Part shown: positions 5,638 through 8,563 of the stretch, one piece after another | Numbering within the stretch: position 1 is the stretch's first letter | Layout of the letters: the number at the start of each line of letters is the position of its first letter | Translations under genes and position numbers: made by a program | Source: an uncultured bacterium | Lineage (GTDB): Bacteria > Actinomycetota > Coriobacteriia > Coriobacteriales > Coriobacteriaceae | Direction of reading: 5' to 3' | Assembly: GCA_905215725.1 (NCBI GenBank) | Contig: CAJMRD010000087.1 | Location: 1 to 8,563 of the forward strand | Length of the DNA: 8,563 bases | The notes under the pieces: generated by a model | Databases searched by the model: none | What the model was told of the DNA's origin: nothing | Seen by the model: only the letters and a program-made list of their open reading frames with translations

Positions 5638-5660
5638 GGCGCTGGGGAATACCCAGCGCC
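5638..5660 (-). terminator. terminator after maf
   Basis: A perfect 9-bp stem GGCGCTGGG/CCCAGCGCC with a 5-nt loop lies 8 nt past the maf stop. On the minus strand it is followed by TACAATTTT, a usable T-rich tail. That same tail reads TACAAT, one base from a -10 consensus for the peptidase gene, but with no -35. Confidence 0.75.
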
Positions 5661-5668
5661 AGATGCAA

Positions 5669-6250
5669 TTACGAGAGTTTTTGAATCGCGCGCGCGACGC
5701 GGGCGATGGGTAGGCCCACTACGTTATAGAAGTCGCCCGAAATATCGTGCACGAGCATGCGGCCGCCTGTGCCCTGGATGCCGTAGGCGCCTGCCTTATC
5801 CATGGGCTCACCCGAGGCAACGTAGTGCTCGATCTGCTCGTCGGTGAGCTCGTAGAACGTCACGTCGGTCACATCGACAAACGACAGGCTCTCGGCGGCA
5901 TGCGGGGCGGCCGTATCGCCTGCCTTAACGATGCAGACGCCGGTTGCGACCTGGTGCGTGCGGCCCGAAAGCTCACGGAGCATGGTGCGCGCCTCGTCCT
6001 CGGTTGCCGGCTTGCCCAAAATCTTGCCGTCGAAGGTGACGATGGTGTCGGCCGCGACGGTCAACTCATTGGGCTCGGCATACTCGGCAGCAACGGCAGC
6101 CGCCTTGGCGCGTGCCAAGCGCTCGACAAGCGTGAGCGGGGGCTCGCCATCAAAGGGCGTTTCGTCGATATCCGCGGGAATCACGCGAATGTTGTAGCCT
6201 GCCTCGCGCATCAGCTCTATGCGGCGCGGCGATTGGGAAGCCAAAATCAT
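5669..6250 (-). CDS. maf: Maf-family nucleoside triphosphate pyrophosphatase (dTTP/UTP type)
   Basis: Maf proteins hydrolyse non-canonical or excess nucleoside triphosphates to the monophosphate and pyrophosphate in the cytosol. The 193-residue protein is of normal length. LASQSPRR (3-10) is the N-terminal signature, VAADTIV (65-71) carries the catalytic Asp68, and GKP (79-81), SGRTHQV (95-101) and DKAGAYGIQG (151-160) follow. Lys49 and Gln159 fit the YhdE-type dTTP/UTP subgroup rather than the YceF m7GTP subgroup, an assignment by residue pattern only. The ATG at 6250 overlaps the stop of the DJ-1 gene as ATGA (6247-6250), implying translational coupling in a two-gene operon that may deal with damaged metabolites. 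Confidence 0.95.
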   Translation of the reverse strand: MILASQSPRRIELMREAGYNIRVIPADIDETPFDGEPPLTLVERLARAKAAAVAAEYAEPNELTVAADTIVTFDGKILGKPATEDEARTMLRELSGRTHQVATGVCIVKAGDTAAPHAAESLSFVDVTDVTFYELTDEQIEHYVASGEPMDKAGAYGIQGTGGRMLVHDISGDFYNVVGLPIARVARAIQKLS

Positions 6251-6789
6251 AGTTGGATGCCCTCGGCGACCTTCTCGACGGCCTTGTCGCCGGCGAGCGT
6301 GCGCAGCAGCTCCAATGCAAAGGGGAGTGACTGTGCCATGCCGCTGGCAGTGATGATGTTGCCGTCTTGCGTGACCTTCTCGCCAGTATAGGCGCCTTCG
6401 GGGAAGCTTTTCTCAAAGCCAGGGAAGCACGTGGCGTGGCGCCCCTCGAGTAGGTCGAGCTCGCCCAGGATAAACGGGGCGGCGCAGATGGCGGCGACGT
6501 GCTTGGTCGCGGCGAACTCGCAGACCACGTCGCAGACACGCTGATCGGCGCGCAGGTTGGTGGCACCGGGCAGGCCGCCGGGCAGCACGACGCAGTCGTA
6601 CTCGTCAAAGTTGATCTCATCAAAGAGCGCATCGCAGGTCACGGGGATCTGCAGCGAGCTTACGACCTCACGCGTGGGCATAATCGAGACGAGCGTGGCA
6701 CGCACGCCGCCGCGACGCATGACATCGACCATGGTCAAGCATTCAATAGTTTCAAAGCCATCGGCGGCGAGAACGGCAACGCTGGGCAT
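6247..6789 (-). CDS. DJ-1/PfpI-family protein (YajL-like)
   Basis: DJ-1 family proteins are small cytosolic proteins with a reactive cysteine, linked to oxidative or carbonyl stress and to glyoxalase or deglycase activity, the last disputed. The 180-residue product has the typical start MPSVAVLAADGFETIECL, with Glu16 aligning to Glu18 of human DJ-1. VDVMRRGGV (21-29) is near-identical to the human protein. VVLPGGLPG (67-75) and the nucleophile elbow AAICAAPFIL (99-108) with Cys102 (human Cys106) follow. The ATG at 6789 is chosen because AAAGGA lies six bases upstream and family members begin there. An ATG at 6813 would add eight residues but has no binding site. It is coupled to maf by a 4-bp overlap. 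A candidate promoter lies at 6826-6854. Confidence 0.93.
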   Translation of the reverse strand: MPSVAVLAADGFETIECLTMVDVMRRGGVRATLVSIMPTREVVSSLQIPVTCDALFDEINFDEYDCVVLPGGLPGATNLRADQRVCDVVCEFAATKHVAAICAAPFILGELDLLEGRHATCFPGFEKSFPEGAYTGEKVTQDGNIITASGMAQSLPFALELLRTLAGDKAVEKVAEGIQL

Positions 6790-6795
6790 GAGGGT

Positions 6796-6801
6796 TCCTT
6801 T
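6796..6801 (-). promoter_or_regulatory. ribosome binding site deciding the DJ-1 start
   Basis: AAAGGA on the minus strand, six bases before the ATG at 6789. It favours the 180-residue product over the upstream in-frame ATG at 6813. Confidence 0.6.
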
Positions 6802-6825
6802 CATAGGCGGCATACAATTAGCCGT

Positions 6826-6854
6826 CTTATACCCCGAAGACCTCCGCTTGCCAC
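6826..6854 (-). promoter_or_regulatory. candidate promoter of the DJ-1/maf operon
   Basis: The minus strand has GTGGCA (4 of 6 to the -35 consensus, 6849-6854) and, 17 bp on, TATAAG (5 of 6 to the -10 consensus, 6826-6831). A transcript from here would have a leader of about 30 nt. No good terminator is seen between the rlmD-like stop at 6896 and this site, so read-through from upstream is also possible. Confidence 0.45.
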
Positions 6855-6895
6855 GCTCGATTTCCCAATGATTTTTCTGAGCAATGATTAAGTGG

Positions 6896-8209
6896 CTAGT
6901 TGCGCCTAAGGTGGACGACGGTCTCGCAGTGGAAGGTTTGTGGGAACAGGTCGACTGGCGTGATCTTTACGGGGGAGAAGGTGCCTTCTTCGACAAAGCG
7001 TTTGAGATCGCGCGCCAGGGTGGCCGGGTCGCAGCTCACGTAGGCGACATCGCGAGCACTCGTGCTGGCGATAAGGTCGATCGCCTCGGGGGCGAGGCCT
7101 GCGCGCGGCGGGTCGACCACCAAGACGTCGGCATCCTGGTCGGGGAACTCGCGCACCGCGTCTCCGCCAATGACGTCGACGTTATCGAGCTTGTTGATCT
7201 CCAGGTTACGGCGCAGGTCGCGCACGGCCGGGCCGTAGGCCTCGACGGCGGCGACGAAGTCGCAGCGGCGGGCGAGCGGCAGGGTAAAGGTTCCGGCGCC
7301 GCAGTACAGGTCCACGGCAAGCTCGTCTTCTTGCGGGTCGAGCGCTTCCATGACAAGCTCGATCAAAATCTCGGCACCCTTGGTGTTGACCTGGAAAAAA
7401 GACGGGGCAGACAAGCGCATCTGACCCTCGGCGATATTCTCGGTCCATGAGCCCTCTCCGGCGAGCATTTCGACCTTGGAGACACGGCGGGCCTTCTTTT
7501 CGCCCTTGCTCATCACGCGCACGATGCTCGTGGGATGAGCGGCGTCCGCCAGCACGCGGGAGACCTGCGAGCGCGGAAAAGAGCCTGTAGGCGTCCAGAG
7601 TGCGACCTCGAGTGCCTTGGTACGGCGCGATGCACGAATGCCCACGCGTTCGAGTCCCAAGTCATGGCTGCCGCTTAGATAGTTGAGTGCGCCGACGACC
7701 GATTTGAGCGCCTTCGGGAAGCGCTTATCGAACAGCGGGCACGCATCGACGGTCACGATTTTGCTGGGGGCGACACCGTGCATGCCAAGGCGCACGCGAC
7801 CGTTGACGACGGTCGGTTCGAGCTCGATTTTATTGCGGTAGCCCCAGTCGTCCTTGGTGTGGCAGATGGGCTGTACCAACTCATCGACCTGCTCAGGAGC
7901 GAACTTGCCGATGCGCTCGAGCGTGGAGCGCAGGTTTTGCTCCTTGGCGGCGAGCTGTGCCGTGCGTGAGAGATTGCCCCACGAACAACCGCCGCAGATG
8001 CCAACGAAGGGGCAGGGGGGCTGAATGCGATCGGGGCTCGGCTCCAGAATCTCGGTCGTGCGGGCGCGCATGAACGACTTGCCGTCCTGTACGACCTCGG
8101 CCTCGACGGTGTCGCCTGCCACGGCGCCCTGCACAAAGACGGCCTTGCCGTTGTCGGCGTGCGCCAGCCCGTCGGCGCCGTAGGTCATCGATTCTATAGT
8201 GAGCTTCAT
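6896..8209 (-). CDS. rlmD: 23S rRNA (uracil-5)-methyltransferase, RlmD/RumA type
   Basis: The enzyme methylates a specific uridine (U1939 in E. coli 23S rRNA for RlmD) using S-adenosylmethionine. From the chosen start it has 437 residues. An N-terminal TRAM RNA-binding domain (about 1-58) is followed by an iron-sulfur motif with Cys66, Cys72, Cys75 and Cys157, the spacing expected for RumA. FFQVN (271-275), the SAM site VDLYCGAGTFTLPLA (299-313) and DPPRAG (366-371) follow. VSCDPATLARD (391-401) has the catalytic Cys393, and HCETVVHL (427-434) holds the likely base Glu429. The ATG at 8209 fits the TRAM start (MKLTIESMTYGADGLAH); in-frame ATGs at 8224 and 8245 would add 5 or 12 residues, and none has a clear binding site. 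Gram-positive paralogues (RlmCD) can modify two sites, so the exact target is uncertain. Confidence 0.93.
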   Translation of the reverse strand: MKLTIESMTYGADGLAHADNGKAVFVQGAVAGDTVEAEVVQDGKSFMRARTTEILEPSPDRIQPPCPFVGICGGCSWGNLSRTAQLAAKEQNLRSTLERIGKFAPEQVDELVQPICHTKDDWGYRNKIELEPTVVNGRVRLGMHGVAPSKIVTVDACPLFDKRFPKALKSVVGALNYLSGSHDLGLERVGIRASRRTKALEVALWTPTGSFPRSQVSRVLADAAHPTSIVRVMSKGEKKARRVSKVEMLAGEGSWTENIAEGQMRLSAPSFFQVNTKGAEILIELVMEALDPQEDELAVDLYCGAGTFTLPLARRCDFVAAVEAYGPAVRDLRRNLEINKLDNVDVIGGDAVREFPDQDADVLVVDPPRAGLAPEAIDLIASTSARDVAYVSCDPATLARDLKRFVEEGTFSPVKITPVDLFPQTFHCETVVHLRRN

Positions 8210-8254
8210 ATCCCTGCCTGTCATTCGTGTTGTTGCTCGCACCATGGTAGCAGG

Positions 8255-8299
8255 GAAAAGCGCCCCGCATCCGAGGCTTTCCTCAAATGCGGGGCGCTT
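8255..8299 (-). terminator. terminator of the partial upstream gene
   Basis: A 13-bp perfect stem (8258-8270 with 8287-8299; core GCGCCCCGCAT) is capped by a small GAGG/CCTC hairpin with a CTTT loop. On the minus strand it ends in TTTT (8255-8258). It begins 23 nt after the stop at 8323 and leaves only about 45 bp for an rlmD promoter, in which no clear -10 box is visible. Confidence 0.85.
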
Positions 8300-8320
8300 C
8301 TACAAACTGCTTCTACAAAC
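8296..8320. repeat. two tandem copies of a 12-bp sequence (13-bp period)
   Basis: GCTTCTACAAAC occurs at 8296-8307 and 8309-8320 with a single T between. It lies between the stop at 8323 and the terminator and overlaps the last three bases of the terminator stem. It is probably a small slippage duplication. Confidence 0.7.
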
Positions 8321-8322
8321 GA

Positions 8323-8563
8323 CTATTTCGTCTTGCCGGTAATGAGCGTCTTAAGACCCAGGCCGATCAGGCCCAGGCCCATGCGCACACGACCGGGGCG
8401 ATGGCGCTCGATGGCCTTGGTCTTGCCGGCGGGCTTATCGCGATGGGCGCTCGTCTCGGACGAGGGCTTGGCGACCTGCGGCTCGGGCTGAGGCTCAGGT
8501 GCAGGCTCGGGCTCAATGACGGTCGCCTGGACCTGCTGGACCACGGGCGCCGCCGGCTGCGTC
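8323..8563 (-). CDS. unrecognised protein, C-terminal part (5' end outside window)
   Basis: The frame is open from the window edge to TAG at 8323-8325, showing 79 residues. Residues about 1-35 are rich in Pro, Glu, Gln and Ala (PEPAPEPQPEPQ), a low-complexity linker. A basic stretch follows (HRDKPAGKTKAIERHRPGRVR), then a short Gly/Leu-rich hydrophobic segment (MGLGLIGLGLKTLITG) and a lysine tail. A GTG at 8544 could be an internal start, but the frame continues upstream in the same Pro/Ala/Gln-rich style, so this is more likely the tail of a longer protein. The hydrophobic segment is short for a transmembrane helix but could touch the membrane. No family is recognised. A strong terminator follows. 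Confidence 0.6.
   Translation of the reverse strand, partial: TQPAAPVVQQVQATVIEPEPAPEPQPEPQVAKPSSETSAHRDKPAGKTKAIERHRPGRVRMGLGLIGLGLKTLITGKTK

Noticed and set aside
8296..8320. The 12-bp direct repeat as an operator or attachment site
   Set aside because: Only two copies, between a stop codon and a terminator with no integrase or regulator nearby. Slippage is the simpler explanation.

Overview
The window is about 8.6 kb of GC-rich bacterial chromosome, mostly housekeeping genes with one sugar-biosynthesis pair. Gene content, protein style (short 326-residue phosphotransacetylase, galactofuranose genes, DJ-1/Maf pair, RlmD-type methyltransferase) and GC-rich codons with AGGAG-type ribosome binding sites suggest a Coriobacteriia actinomycete such as Collinsella. 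That assignment is inference from general resemblance, not a database match.

Layout. Positions 1-233 (+) hold the last 76 codons of acetate kinase (ackA), followed by a strong terminator. A gene-free stretch (292-783) carries three degenerate 62-bp tandem units, each holding an inverted repeat or its remnant, and then a 127-bp nested palindrome. Phosphate acetyltransferase (pta, 1764-784, -) points towards ackA, so the two acetate-pathway genes converge instead of forming one operon. A divergent promoter region (1765-1995) with mirrored -10 boxes separates pta from a + strand pair: UDP-galactopyranose mutase (glf, 1996-3198) and an overlapping family-2 glycosyltransferase (3191-4222). Together these two probably make and transfer galactofuranose or a related sugar to a cell-surface glycan.

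The 343-bp gap at 4223-4565 holds two further long inverted repeats and a small mirror-image scrap of a glycosyltransferase C-terminus. The rest runs on the - strand: a self-cleaving P1/S58-family aminopeptidase (5567-4566), a Maf nucleotide pyrophosphatase (6250-5669) translationally coupled behind a DJ-1/PfpI protein (6789-6247), a TRAM-domain 23S rRNA m5U methyltransferase of the RlmD/RumA type with an Fe-S motif (8209-6896), and the C-terminal end of an unrecognised Pro/Glu/Gln-rich protein (8563-8323).

The genes are ordinary. The unusual material is between them. Two palindromes of nearly equal size (127 and 129 bp) each start 11-15 nt after a minus-strand stop codon. Each consists of long, nearly perfect outer arms (28 and 31 bp), 13-15 nt spacers and a central terminator-like hairpin. 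The 62-bp units add a second kind of structured, non-coding repeat, with compensatory base changes between copies. No CRISPR array, tRNA, rRNA, insertion sequence or defence system was seen.
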